Shown here one piece after another: positions 24,576 to 33,062 of a stretch of DNA of 47,273 bases. A program made the translations under genes and the position numbers. The stretch is from JBKDZL01 sp047971145. GTDB lineage: Bacteria; Bacillota_I; Bacilli_A; Erysipelotrichales; Erysipelotrichaceae. Under the pieces are notes generated by a model that saw only the letters and a list, made by a program, of their open reading frames with translations, did not search any database and was not told where the DNA came from. The stretch spans positions 1 to 47,273 of the forward strand of contig JBKDZL010000079.1 of the NCBI GenBank assembly GCA_047971145.1, written 5' to 3'. Each line of letters begins with the position of its first letter. Position 1 is the first letter of the stretch.

Positions 24576-25954
24576 TAAAACCTAAAATATAAAAAGGGAT
24601 TATAACTAGAGTCCACTAAATAAGCAGTAACTAAAACTATCATTAAAACATAAGCCAACATACTTAAGTTTTGATAAAACACTTTATCCCGATACCTTTC
24701 TATTAATTTATTTAAATCTAAAGAACAAATACCCGCAATCACTATTAACAAACCAAAATTCTTCAAAAGATATAAAGTTTCATTACTGATAAAACCATTG
24801 CCACTAAAGCCAAACATTGCCGATAAATAACTAGGTAGCTGACTTAAATCTAAGGCAAAAAGCGCCCAGCTTATTAAAACGATAAATAGCGTATAAAAAT
24901 GTTGAACAAAAACTGGAGAATTTTTTAAGTGCTCCTTAAGATAATATTTTTCTATAATCAAAATAACCCCAAAATATAAACCCCAAAATATAAAATTCCA
25001 TTGAGCTCCATGCCATAAACCGGTCAAACCCCACACAATCATAATATTAATAATATGACGATGTTTACTTACTCGATTACCACCCAAGGGAATATAAAGA
25101 TAATCTTTAAAAAAGTTAGATAAGGAGATATGCCAACGATGCCAAAAATCAGTAACACTTCTAGCGATATAAGGAAAATTAAAGTTCTCTAAATAATGGA
25201 AACCTAACATTCTACCAATACCAATAGCCATATCACTATATCCGCTAAAATCAAAATATATTTGTAAAGCAAAAGCAATTATTCCCAGCCAACTACTAAC
25301 AATACTAGGATTACTGATGGCCAGTACACTATCAAATAATAATCCCATTTGATTGGCAATCAGCACTTTCTTAGCTAAACCTCTAGTAAATCTTAGAATG
25401 CCCTCGCTATAATCAGAGCTCTTAATACTACGATTTTGTAGCTCACTGGAAATATCATGATAGCGCACTATCGGTCCGGCAATTAATTGAGGAAACATTG
25501 AAACATAAGTCAAAAAGTTCAAAAGACTCTTTTCAGCTTTAATAGTTCCACGATAAACATCAATGCTATAAGACATTGTTTGGAAAGTATAAAAGCTAAT
25601 ACCAATGGGCAGAGCTAAAGTGGCAATATTAAATGAGGTGTTAAATACCTCATTAATATTAGCCAAAATAAAACCACTATATTTAAAAATAATCAATAAA
25701 CCTAAATTTACCACCAGTGATGAAATTAAAAACCACTTCTTTTTTAAAGGGTATTTTTCCATTAAGCGACCATGATTATAATCAACTACAGCTGAAAAAA
25801 TCATTAAAACAATATAGATTGGCTCACCCCAACTATAAAATATTAAACTCGCAATCAATAAAATAATATTCTTATATTTTTCAGCAACTAAATAATATAT
25901 TATTAAAGTTAGCGGTAGAAAAACAAATAAGAAAGGTAGTGAGCTAAAAACCAT
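24575..25954 (-). CDS. MBOAT family O-acyltransferase (AlgI/DltB-like)
   Basis: A 459-aa polytopic membrane enzyme that carries acyl groups across the membrane for polymer O-acylation. AlgI-type motifs are clear: PIGISFYTFQTMSYSIDVYR, DFWHRWHISLSNFFKDYLYI and PLGGNR, and the catalytic-His helix GLTGLWHGAQWNFIFWG, with the invariant His near residue 315. It has ten or more hydrophobic segments. It lies 1 nt after the lipoprotein gene and overlaps the DHHW gene by one base. This three-gene arrangement (small lipoprotein, MBOAT, DHHW protein) is common in Bacillota, which supports a joint role in cell-envelope O-acetylation. Confidence 0.92.
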   Translation of the reverse strand: MVFSSLPFLFVFLPLTLIIYYLVAEKYKNIILLIASLIFYSWGEPIYIVLMIFSAVVDYNHGRLMEKYPLKKKWFLISSLVVNLGLLIIFKYSGFILANINEVFNTSFNIATLALPIGISFYTFQTMSYSIDVYRGTIKAEKSLLNFLTYVSMFPQLIAGPIVRYHDISSELQNRSIKSSDYSEGILRFTRGLAKKVLIANQMGLLFDSVLAISNPSIVSSWLGIIAFALQIYFDFSGYSDMAIGIGRMLGFHYLENFNFPYIARSVTDFWHRWHISLSNFFKDYLYIPLGGNRVSKHRHIINIMIVWGLTGLWHGAQWNFIFWGLYFGVILIIEKYYLKEHLKNSPVFVQHFYTLFIVLISWALFALDLSQLPSYLSAMFGFSGNGFISNETLYLLKNFGLLIVIAGICSLDLNKLIERYRDKVFYQNLSMLAYVLMIVLVTAYLVDSSYNPFLYFRF

Positions 25955-25955
25955 A

Positions 25956-26432
25956 CTAATCTACTACACTATTTTTAATTACTTCTAAAACTGCATCATT
26001 ATCACTTGAGATAACTAAAACAATTTGTCCCTCAACTTCAGTTAATAAATGATTCATAACTAAATCATATTGATCAGGTAAATAAGTTGACCAATTTTCA
26101 GCATATGCTTCAAGATAGTCTTCAATTGCCAATTTAACATCTGCCTCTTGCCCTGCTACTGGCTTAACAATTAAATACATACTAGATGAAATATTCATTA
26201 AAGGCCTAGCAAAAAGCATATCCTCTACTAAATCTGAGCTTAATCCTTCAATATCACTAGGCTCACTGCTATACTCCATAGCACCAAAAATAGGATTACC
26301 CTCTTCATTGACAATCAGTGATATATCACTTTGGATTTTTTGATAATCTAATTCCTTAACAGTTGTACCACCACAGCCAACTAAACTTAACAAAAACATC
26401 ATAACTAAAACTAATTTTAAAATTTTTTTCAT
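25956..26432 (-). CDS. Small lipoprotein, DUF4358-like
   Basis: A 158-aa exported lipoprotein. The signal peptide MKKILKLVLVMMFLLSLVGC ends in a lipobox with Cys20, followed by a short linker and a domain of about 130 aa. The domain contains a paired alternating pattern (LMNISSSMYLIVKPVAGQEA, then IVLVISSDNDAVLEVIK) typical of DUF4358 proteins. These are often found beside MBOAT/DHHW pairs, as here; their biochemical role is not established. ATG 26432 follows GGAGG. First gene of the cluster with a TATAAT promoter upstream. Confidence 0.75.
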   Translation of the reverse strand: MKKILKLVLVMMFLLSLVGCGGTTVKELDYQKIQSDISLIVNEEGNPIFGAMEYSSEPSDIEGLSSDLVEDMLFARPLMNISSSMYLIVKPVAGQEADVKLAIEDYLEAYAENWSTYLPDQYDLVMNHLLTEVEGQIVLVISSDNDAVLEVIKNSVVD

Positions 26433-26451
26433 AAAAATTCCTCCAAAAACA

Positions 26452-26481
26452 ATTATACTACATTAAAGATGTAATACCCAA
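26452..26481 (-). promoter_or_regulatory. Promoter of the lipoprotein-MBOAT-DHHW cluster
   Basis: Minus-strand TTGGGT (26481-26476), 18-bp spacer, TATAAT (26457-26452). An inverted repeat TACAT/ATGTA (26459-26463, 26469-26473) lies inside the spacer and may be an operator. Confidence 0.6.
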
Positions 26482-26549
26482 AAATACTATTTCTGATTGT
26501 CAACTTTAATCACAGTAAAATTTAAGCTAATCTTTTCTAGTCACATCAA

Positions 26550-26598
26550 TTGCCAAATATTTTATAAATGTTAAAATTGAATTGTGTTAGTCAACACA
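26550..26598 (+). promoter_or_regulatory. ahpC promoter with palindrome at the start site
   Basis: TTGCCA (26550-26555), 16-bp spacer, TAAAAT (26572-26577), preceded by TGt (extended -10). The inverted repeat TGTGTT-agtc-AACACA (26583-26598) covers the predicted start site. It is a candidate operator for a redox repressor; it does not look like a standard PerR box. Confidence 0.65.
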
Positions 26599-26622
26599 TA
26601 CTAGACAATAGGAGGAATAAAT

Positions 26623-27186
26623 ATGTCATTAGTAGGAAAAGAAGTATTGCCTTTTAGAGCAGATGCCTTTAAAAATGGTGAGTTTTTACAAGTAAGTGAA
26701 GAAAATTTTAAAAATCATTGGAGTATAGTTTGCTTTTATCCAGCAGATTTTACTTTTGTATGTCCAACAGAATTACAAGATTTACAAAATAACATGGCAG
26801 AATTTGAAAAATTAGGAGTACAAGTATTCTCAGTATCAACCGATACTCACTTTACTCATAAGGCTTGGCATGATCACTCTGATGCGATTAAAACTTTAAC
26901 TTATACTATGATTGGTGATCCATCGCATGTATTATCAACTAACTTTGATGTTCTAATTGAAGCAGATGGGTTAGCAGATAGAGGTACTTTTATCATTGAT
27001 CCTGATGGAATTATCCAATCAGTAGAAATTAATGCAGGTAATATTGGAAGAGATGCTAATGTTTTAGTTAATAAAATTAAAGCTGCTCAGTATGTTAGAA
27101 AAAATCCAAAAGAAGTTTGCCCAGCTAAATGGAAAGAAGGATCAGAAACTCTTAAGCCAAGCTTAGATTTAGTAGGAAAGATATAA
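26623..27186 (+). CDS. ahpC: Alkyl hydroperoxide reductase peroxiredoxin subunit
   Basis: Typical 2-Cys peroxiredoxin, 187 aa, that reduces H2O2 and organic peroxides in the cytoplasm. The peroxidatic Cys47 is in DFTFVCPTEL and the resolving Cys166 in KEVCPAKW. The family Trp/Arg environment (STDTHFTHKAWH, DRGTFIIDPDG) is intact. AGGAGG precedes ATG 26623. It is followed by its reductase gene after 1 nt. The promoter carries a palindrome over the start site, which suggests peroxide- or redox-dependent control. Confidence 0.96.
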   Translation: MSLVGKEVLPFRADAFKNGEFLQVSEENFKNHWSIVCFYPADFTFVCPTELQDLQNNMAEFEKLGVQVFSVSTDTHFTHKAWHDHSDAIKTLTYTMIGDPSHVLSTNFDVLIEADGLADRGTFIIDPDGIIQSVEINAGNIGRDANVLVNKIKAAQYVRKNPKEVCPAKWKEGSETLKPSLDLVGKI

Positions 27187-27187
27187 A

Positions 27188-28714
27188 ATGTTACTAGATG
27201 CTAATATTAAACAACAATTAGCTCAATATTTAGAATTGTTAGAAAATCCTATTATTATTACTGTTAGTGGTGATAATAGTGATATGCATGAATTAGTTGA
27301 TCAACTAGTCCAAATGTCAAACAAAATAACTAAAGAAACAGCTAATTTATCTAGAGAAAATTGTTTTAGTGTTAGTAGCCAGGGTAGTTTAGCTAGAATA
27401 ATATTTGCCGGTGTCCCCTTAGGACATGAATTTAACTCTTTAGTTTTAGCCCTACTACAAGTTAGTGGTAGAGCTTTAAAAGTTAGTGATGATATTATCA
27501 GACAAATTGCTGATTTACCAGGTCATTACAATTTTGAATCATATATTAGCTTAAGTTGTCATAATTGTCCTGATGTAGTTCAAGCCTTAAATTTAATGGC
27601 AGTAATCAATCCTAATATAACTCATACTATGATTGATGGTGGCTTATATCCTGAGGAAGTAGCCCATAAAGATATTATGGCAGTTCCAACTGTTTATTTA
27701 AATGGTGAAATGTTTTCTAGTGGACGGATGAGCGTTGAGGAAATCCTCAAACAACTAGGATCAACTAAAAATTCAGAAGAATTTAATAGTAAAGACACTT
27801 TTGATGTCTTGGTTATTGGTGGTGGTCCAGCCGGAGCTACCTCAGCTATTTACACAGCAAGAAAAGGCTTAAAAACTGGTATTGTTGCCGAGAGATTTGG
27901 TGGCCAAGTCAGAGATACCCTAGGAATAGAGAATATCACTTCAATATTAAATATTACAGGTCCAACTCTCGCTGATAATATGGAAGCTCATCTTAAAGAT
28001 TATGATATTGATATGATGAGTGGTCTGAGAGTTACTAATATCAGCAAAGATAAACTATTTAGCATCAAGCTAGACAATAATGCTACTTTAACTAGTAAAA
28101 CAGTTATTATCGCAACTGGTGCCAAATGGCGTAATATTGGCTGTCCTGGTGAGAGTGAATACCAAACTAAAGGAGTAGCTTATTGCCCTCATTGCGATGG
28201 TCCTTTATTTAAAGGCAAAGATGTTGCGGTTATTGGTGGTGGCAACTCTGGTATTGAGGCAGCTATTGATTTGGCAGGTGTAGTTAATCATGTTAGTGTA
28301 ATTGAATATTTGCCAGAGCTAAAAGCTGATTCAGTACTCCAAGAAAAACTAAAAAGTTTAGATAATGTTACTGTTTATACCAACTCCGCAACTTTAGAAA
28401 TAACTGGTGATGGCAACAAAGTCAATGGCATAACTTTTACTGACAGAGATTCTGACCAAAAAACCCATGTTGAGTTAAGTGGAGTCTTTGTGCAAATAGG
28501 CTTAGTGCCAAATACTATGTGGTTAGATGGTATTGTTGATAGAGATCCGCAAGGTCAAATTATTACTGATCAAGAAAATGCCACTAATATAGAAGGTTTA
28601 TATGCTGCGGGTGATTGTACTAATAGTCAATTTAAACAAATAATTATTGGTATGGGCTCAGGCGCAACCGCTGCCCTCTCTGCTTTCAACTATTTAATTA
28701 AAAACTTTAAATAA
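27188..28714 (+). CDS. ahpF: Alkyl hydroperoxide reductase flavoprotein subunit
   Basis: A 508-aa FAD/NAD(P)H:peroxiredoxin disulfide reductase that recharges AhpC. The N-terminal tandem thioredoxin-like domain has the CxxC Cys124/Cys127 (SCHNC). The thioredoxin-reductase-like part follows from about 205 with the FAD-binding GGGPAGATSA. The second redox pair is Cys333/Cys336 in AYCPHCDGP, the NAD(P)H site is GGGNSGIEAA, and the C-terminal FAD motif is YAAGDCTNSQFKQIII. Length and order match AhpF rather than plain thioredoxin reductase. AGGAAAG before ATG 27188 acts as ribosome-binding site. Confidence 0.95.
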   Translation: MLLDANIKQQLAQYLELLENPIIITVSGDNSDMHELVDQLVQMSNKITKETANLSRENCFSVSSQGSLARIIFAGVPLGHEFNSLVLALLQVSGRALKVSDDIIRQIADLPGHYNFESYISLSCHNCPDVVQALNLMAVINPNITHTMIDGGLYPEEVAHKDIMAVPTVYLNGEMFSSGRMSVEEILKQLGSTKNSEEFNSKDTFDVLVIGGGPAGATSAIYTARKGLKTGIVAERFGGQVRDTLGIENITSILNITGPTLADNMEAHLKDYDIDMMSGLRVTNISKDKLFSIKLDNNATLTSKTVIIATGAKWRNIGCPGESEYQTKGVAYCPHCDGPLFKGKDVAVIGGGNSGIEAAIDLAGVVNHVSVIEYLPELKADSVLQEKLKSLDNVTVYTNSATLEITGDGNKVNGITFTDRDSDQKTHVELSGVFVQIGLVPNTMWLDGIVDRDPQGQIITDQENATNIEGLYAAGDCTNSQFKQIIIGMGSGATAALSAFNYLIKNFK

Positions 28715-28731
28715 TTACTAAACAAAAGTTT

Positions 28732-28761
28732 AAAAGAAAGTCAAGTAGACTTTCTTTTTTT
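28732..28761 (+). terminator. Intrinsic terminator of ahpCF
   Basis: AAAAGAAAGTC (28732-28742), loop AAGTA, GACTTTCTTTT (28748-28758), then T's. Confidence 0.85.
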
Positions 28762-28763
28762 AT

Positions 28764-28787
28764 AAAAAGCTGCAGATTATGCAGCTT
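28764..28787 (-). terminator. Intrinsic terminator of the transketolase gene
   Basis: Minus-strand AAGCTGCA (28787-28780), loop TAATC, TGCAGCTT (28774-28767), then T's to 28764. Confidence 0.8.
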
Positions 28788-28805
28788 AACTATAATCAAT
28801 AATTC

Positions 28806-30731
28806 TTATTTTTTAAAATTTATAACCACATCATTTACTTCAAAATGATATTGCTTAAGGGCATCAGCATATGGGGCACTTGTACCAAAGCTATCGATAC
28901 CCATGACCTTATTTGAGTATTTATACCATGATAAACTACTTCCCATTTCAATAGCTAGTCGATTTGTGATAGCTTTAGGTAAAATACTTTCTTGATATTC
29001 TATACTTTGTTGATCAAATAAAAAACTTGATGGCATTGAAATTACTCGGACATCAATATTTTCTTGAGCTAAAGCTTTTTGGGCTGCCACTGCTAAGGAA
29101 ACCTCACTACCTGCAGCAATTAAAATACCATCTAGCTTATTTTTTTCTTTAGAGGCAATATAGGCTCCTCTTTTGAAAATTTCTAAATCATATGAACTAA
29201 TATTTTCAACATTTTGTCTAGTTAAAACAATAACCGTTGGTCCTTGACTTGTTAGTGCTAGCTGCCAAGCAGCTAAAGTTTCATTAGCACCAGCTGGTCT
29301 TATTACATTTAAATTCGGGATAGCTCTTAAACCTGTTAACTGCTCTATTGGCTGATGAGTTGGACCATCCTCACCTACTGCCAGTGAATCATGAGTAAAA
29401 ACAAAGATTGAAGGGATATTCATTAAAGCTGCCATTCTAATAGCCGGCTTCATATAATCACTAAAGACAAAGAAAGCACCACTAAAAGCTTTGATTCCAC
29501 CATGAAGGCTCATACCATTAATAATAGCCCCCATCGCATGCTCTCTAACACCAAAATTAATATTTCTTCCCAATAAATTATTAGGACCATAATCACCATC
29601 AACACCCATAACTTTAGTAGAACAAGTTAAATCAGCTGAGCCACCCATTAAGTTAAATAGTTTGCTAGATAATTGATTTAATACTTTACCACCAGTTACT
29701 CTAGTTGCGACAGACTCTTCTAAATCGAAAGTATTTAAATCAGTAATATCACCTACTAATTCATTACTTTGCAATTTATTTAAAAGTTGTTGATCCTCTA
29801 AACTTAGAGTCTTAACTAGCTCTTGCCATTTTTGGTACTTAGCTAATTGAATTTGATTTTTAGTTTTAAAATCTTGATAGACTTCACTTGCTACTTCAAA
29901 GGGCTGATAGTGATAATCTAGATCTTTTCTTAACTTATCAACAGCTTCTTGAGCTAATGGTGAGCCATGAGAGGCACTCTGTCCTGCTTTAGTAGAATCA
30001 GCTCCAATAATTGTTTTTACTTCAATTATAGTTGGCTTACTGCTTTTTTTAGCAGTGTTAATCGCTTCAATTATCTTATGATAATCACTACCATCACTGA
30101 CAAAAAGATGTTGCCAATTCATCGCCTCATATTTCTCTTTTATTCTCTCAGTATTACATAAAGACACCGGACCATCTAATTGAATATCATTAGAATCATA
30201 TAAAACAATAAGCTTGCCTAAAGCTAAATGACCCGCTAAAGACATTGCCTCTTGAGTAACCCCCTCTTGTAAATCACCATCACCACATAAAGCATAAGTA
30301 TAATGATTAATAATTTCTTTTTCACTATTTAATTTAGCGCTTAAAAAACTCTCACTAATAGCCATACCAACAGCCATCGCAATACCTTGTCCTAATGGAC
30401 CACTAGTCGCATCAATTCCCTTGGTATGACGATACTCAGGATGCCCTGGTGTTAAAGAGTTAAGCTGCCTAAATTGTTTTAAATCTTCTAATGATACAGG
30501 ATAGCCTGACAAATGCAGTGCTGAGTATAATAGCGCACTACCATGACCTGCCGCCATAATAAAGCGATCACGATCAAACCACTCAGGATCACTAGGATTA
30601 TGTTTTAATACTTCACTATATAAAGCATACATCATTGGTGCAGCCCCCAAAACAATTCCTGGGTGTCCACTATTAGCCTTTTCAATGGCATCTACACCTA
30701 AAAACTTTAATGTTTTAATACTATTGTTCAT
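28806..30731 (-). CDS. tkt: Transketolase
   Basis: Thiamine-diphosphate enzyme of the non-oxidative pentose phosphate pathway, 641 aa, full length. The N-terminal part has KANSGHPGIVLGAAPM, GPLGQGIAMAVGMA and the ThDP/Mg motif GDGDLQEGVTQEA. The middle domain has GSADLTCSTK, NFGVREHAMG and HDSLAVGEDGPTHQP. The C-terminal regulatory-type domain follows. I start at ATG 30731 because GAGGAG (about 30745-30740) precedes it; the in-frame ATG at 30752 is upstream of this site. Monocistronic, with an extended -10 (TGtTAAAAT) upstream and its own terminator. It supplies ribose-5-phosphate, which links to pyrimidine synthesis elsewhere in the window. Confidence 0.95.
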   Translation of the reverse strand: MNNSIKTLKFLGVDAIEKANSGHPGIVLGAAPMMYALYSEVLKHNPSDPEWFDRDRFIMAAGHGSALLYSALHLSGYPVSLEDLKQFRQLNSLTPGHPEYRHTKGIDATSGPLGQGIAMAVGMAISESFLSAKLNSEKEIINHYTYALCGDGDLQEGVTQEAMSLAGHLALGKLIVLYDSNDIQLDGPVSLCNTERIKEKYEAMNWQHLFVSDGSDYHKIIEAINTAKKSSKPTIIEVKTIIGADSTKAGQSASHGSPLAQEAVDKLRKDLDYHYQPFEVASEVYQDFKTKNQIQLAKYQKWQELVKTLSLEDQQLLNKLQSNELVGDITDLNTFDLEESVATRVTGGKVLNQLSSKLFNLMGGSADLTCSTKVMGVDGDYGPNNLLGRNINFGVREHAMGAIINGMSLHGGIKAFSGAFFVFSDYMKPAIRMAALMNIPSIFVFTHDSLAVGEDGPTHQPIEQLTGLRAIPNLNVIRPAGANETLAAWQLALTSQGPTVIVLTRQNVENISSYDLEIFKRGAYIASKEKNKLDGILIAAGSEVSLAVAAQKALAQENIDVRVISMPSSFLFDQQSIEYQESILPKAITNRLAIEMGSSLSWYKYSNKVMGIDSFGTSAPYADALKQYHFEVNDVVINFKK

Positions 30732-30810
30732 CTCTATCTCCTCACTATGCAATTATTTTAACACAAAACAACTATAAGCTTTAGACAATTTAGAGTTTTA
30801 CAAACCAAAT

Positions 30811-30838
30811 AAAAAGTAGCGGACTAGCCTCCACTACT
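30811..30838 (-). terminator. Intrinsic terminator of the DUF975 gene
   Basis: Minus-strand AAGTAGTGGA and TCCGCTACTT pair with one mismatch around GGCTAG, then TTTATTT. Confidence 0.75.
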
Positions 30839-30844
30839 TATTTT

Positions 30845-31708
30845 TTAGTTATCTAATAAAACTGTTTCCACTTTTTCGCTAACTATTTCTACTTTATCAC
30901 CTTTATATAAATCATAGAGATTAATTAATGAAGCCATTTGATAAATAGTTAAAATTGCACTAAGCAGAGCAAATAAAACTCCACCAATGACCGGAATCAT
31001 TAAACAAAAAACTTTAAGAAAACCAACGAGAATTACCCAACCAAAAAATGAAAAATGAAAGATAATTATGTCACCAAAACTGTTTTTGGTTAATTCCTTA
31101 CTCTTAGCAAATACTGATTTTAAAGACTCATTAGCATTGTCCACCAAAATCAAATTAGCAAAAACAAAACGAATCATAATGAATACAGATACAACAACCA
31201 TAATGACAATTAAAACAAAAAACACAAACGGTAGAATAGTCGATACATAATCTCCATTAAAAATAATAGGTAGAAACACAAATAAGCCAATAAGCATTAT
31301 CAAAATATTCAAACCATATATTAATAAATTAATAATAAAATTAACCCAAATTATATTTTTAAAATTATCTTTAAAAGCATCAAATAAACAAGCATAACCC
31401 TGAACTTCTTTATGCTCTTGAATACGTCTAAAGGTTTTATAAACACCATAACTTAACACTGGAGCAATAACGGCATTAGAAATAAGTTCTAGGATATTTC
31501 CCAATACAGAGTTTACACTAAATACAAGAGGTAACCCTTCTAATACATTTAAAGCTTCACTAACTGTAAAATAATTCTTTCTCACTAAATTAAATAAAAA
31601 TAACAATCCACTATAAATGATAATCCCTAGTAAATACTTAGAAAAATTTTCTTGTATACTTATTTTGGCCGCATTTTTTGCTTGAATTCTCATCTCTGAT
31701 TTTCTCAT
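30845..31708 (-). CDS. DUF975 family integral membrane protein
   Basis: A 287-aa protein with about six membrane helices. The N-terminal amphipathic segment MRKSEMRIQAKNAAK before the first helix is typical of the family. There is a Gly/Pro-containing end (KVFCLMIPVIGGVLFALLSA) and a short cytoplasmic tail (DLYKGDKVEIVSEKVETVLL). SLKSVFAKSKELTKNSFGD is the common cytoplasmic loop of DUF975 proteins. No transport or enzyme motif is visible, so function is unknown. AGAGGGG precedes ATG 31708. It stands alone between its terminator and a divergent flavoprotein gene. Confidence 0.75.
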   Translation of the reverse strand: MRKSEMRIQAKNAAKISIQENFSKYLLGIIIYSGLLFLFNLVRKNYFTVSEALNVLEGLPLVFSVNSVLGNILELISNAVIAPVLSYGVYKTFRRIQEHKEVQGYACLFDAFKDNFKNIIWVNFIINLLIYGLNILIMLIGLFVFLPIIFNGDYVSTILPFVFFVLIVIMVVVSVFIMIRFVFANLILVDNANESLKSVFAKSKELTKNSFGDIIIFHFSFFGWVILVGFLKVFCLMIPVIGGVLFALLSAILTIYQMASLINLYDLYKGDKVEIVSEKVETVLLDN

Positions 31709-31819
31709 AAAGTCCCCTCTGTCTTACTTATTAAGTATATCATAGTTCACAAATTAGTAAATGTTAAACTCGATACTTTAGCATGATACTACAAGTTAGT
31801 TTTTATAGAGAATAAATGC

Positions 31820-31828
31820 TGTTATAAT
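31820..31828 (+). promoter_or_regulatory. Extended -10 promoter directly before the flavoprotein gene
   Basis: TGtTATAAT (TG 31820-31821, -10 31823-31828), then exactly 6 nt (ATAAAT) to GTG 31835. No ribosome-binding site in between. The same geometry precedes the gene at 3101. Confidence 0.65.
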
Positions 31829-31834
31829 ATAAAT

Positions 31835-32905
31835 GTGAAACATTATCAAGTAATTATTGTCGGAGCAGGACCCAGTGGTCTAATGGCAGCCAGCAACATT
31901 AAAAACAAAAGTATCTTATTAATTGATGCGAATGCAGAAATTGGTGGTAAACTAAAAGTGAGTGGTGGTGGTAGATGCAACATTACTAACAATAAAAATA
32001 TCAATGACTTTCTGTTAAATATTCCCAAAAATCAGAAGTTTTTATATTCATGTTTAACAAAATTTGGTCCACCAGAAATAATTGATTTTTTCAATAAGGA
32101 AAAAGTCTTATTAAAAGAAGAAGATCATGGACGAGTTTTCCCCCAAGATTCTAGTTATCTAAGCATTATCAAAACTTTTCTAAATCTTTTAGAAAAAAAT
32201 AAAGTAAAAACTCTTCTCAACTACCAAGTCCAAAATGTAAAAAAACAAAATGAGTTATTTATTATTGATGAGAATTATAGTTGTGATCACTTAGTTATTG
32301 CGACTGGAGGTATCAGCTATAAACAATTTAACACTACTGGATTCGGTTTTGATTTAGCTAAAAAATTTAGAATAAAAGTAACAGAATTAAATATTGTTGA
32401 AGCTCCCCTAGTCAGCAACGATAGCCTAATTCGATCAAAATTACTCCAAGGTATTAGTATAAAAGATGCCTACAGCACAATAAGTATCAATAATAAAACG
32501 GTATTTGAAGATACTCACGACTTATTGATTACTCACTTTGGTCTTTCTGGTCCTCTAGCACTAAGAGCTTCCTACTACGCTAGAAAGGCTTTAAATAAAA
32601 AACAATCAGTACTCTTCACTATTGATACTAGTAATTGTCCTAATATTCCTAAAAAATTAAAAAAGTATTTAATTGATAATAGATTAAGTTTTACCATTAA
32701 TGATGTAAGAGGATCAAGTGTAGGGTTTATTACTGATGGTGGTATTGATTTAAAAGAGATAAATCCCAAAACTTTTGAAAGCAGAAAAATTAAAAATTTA
32801 TATTTTATTGGTGAGGTCATTGATGTTCATGGTTTTACAGGGGGTTATAATTTAACACTATGTTTAAGTGAAGCTTATAGCTTAGCTTATTATCTTAATA
32901 ATTAA
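31835..32905 (+). CDS. BaiN/HI0933-family NAD(P)/FAD-dependent oxidoreductase
   Basis: A 356-aa flavoprotein, somewhat short for a family usually near 400. The FAD dinucleotide fold VIIVGAGPSGLMAASN starts at residue 6, with Asp in LIDANAEIGGKLKVSGGGR, the SGGGRCNITN signature of the family, the mid-protein motif LVIATGGISYKQFNTTGFGF, and the terminal YFIGEVIDVHGFTGGYNLT. Family members reduce various substrates (bile acids in BaiN), but physiological roles are mostly unknown. The start is GTG 31835; an out-of-frame ATG overlaps it at 31833. There is no Shine-Dalgarno, and TATAAT ends 6 nt upstream, so the mRNA is probably leaderless. Confidence 0.88.
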   Translation: MKHYQVIIVGAGPSGLMAASNIKNKSILLIDANAEIGGKLKVSGGGRCNITNNKNINDFLLNIPKNQKFLYSCLTKFGPPEIIDFFNKEKVLLKEEDHGRVFPQDSSYLSIIKTFLNLLEKNKVKTLLNYQVQNVKKQNELFIIDENYSCDHLVIATGGISYKQFNTTGFGFDLAKKFRIKVTELNIVEAPLVSNDSLIRSKLLQGISIKDAYSTISINNKTVFEDTHDLLITHFGLSGPLALRASYYARKALNKKQSVLFTIDTSNCPNIPKKLKKYLIDNRLSFTINDVRGSSVGFITDGGIDLKEINPKTFESRKIKNLYFIGEVIDVHGFTGGYNLTLCLSEAYSLAYYLNN

Positions 32906-32919
32906 TAGCTCAAAATTAG

Positions 32920-33030
32920 CTACTTATTTTTTAGCCATTTTATTACTAATTTCCCCTTAGATGAGTAAGCTTGTGGTTTTATTTTAATATCCTTTATAGA
33001 TTTATTTTTTGGACTTCCTGTTATAAAAAA
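32920..33030 (-). pseudogene. Possible 3' fragment of a lost gene
   Basis: Between the flavoprotein and dehydrogenase genes the minus strand has an open stretch from about 33024 to TAG 32922-32920. It reads like ordinary protein (ITGSPKNKSIKDIK, then KPQAYSSKGKLVIKW) with no start codon or ribosome-binding site, and an upstream in-frame TAG. The composition is protein-like rather than random for AT-rich DNA, so it may be the tail of a decayed gene. I do not recognise the family. Confidence 0.25.
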
Positions 33031-33052
33031 GAATTGCTACTCAAAGCAATTC
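33025..33052 (-). terminator. Intrinsic terminator of the dehydrogenase gene
   Basis: Minus-strand GAATTGCT (33052-33045), 6-nt loop, AGCAATTC (33038-33031), then six T. Confidence 0.85.
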
Positions 33053-33062
33053 TCTAAATAAT

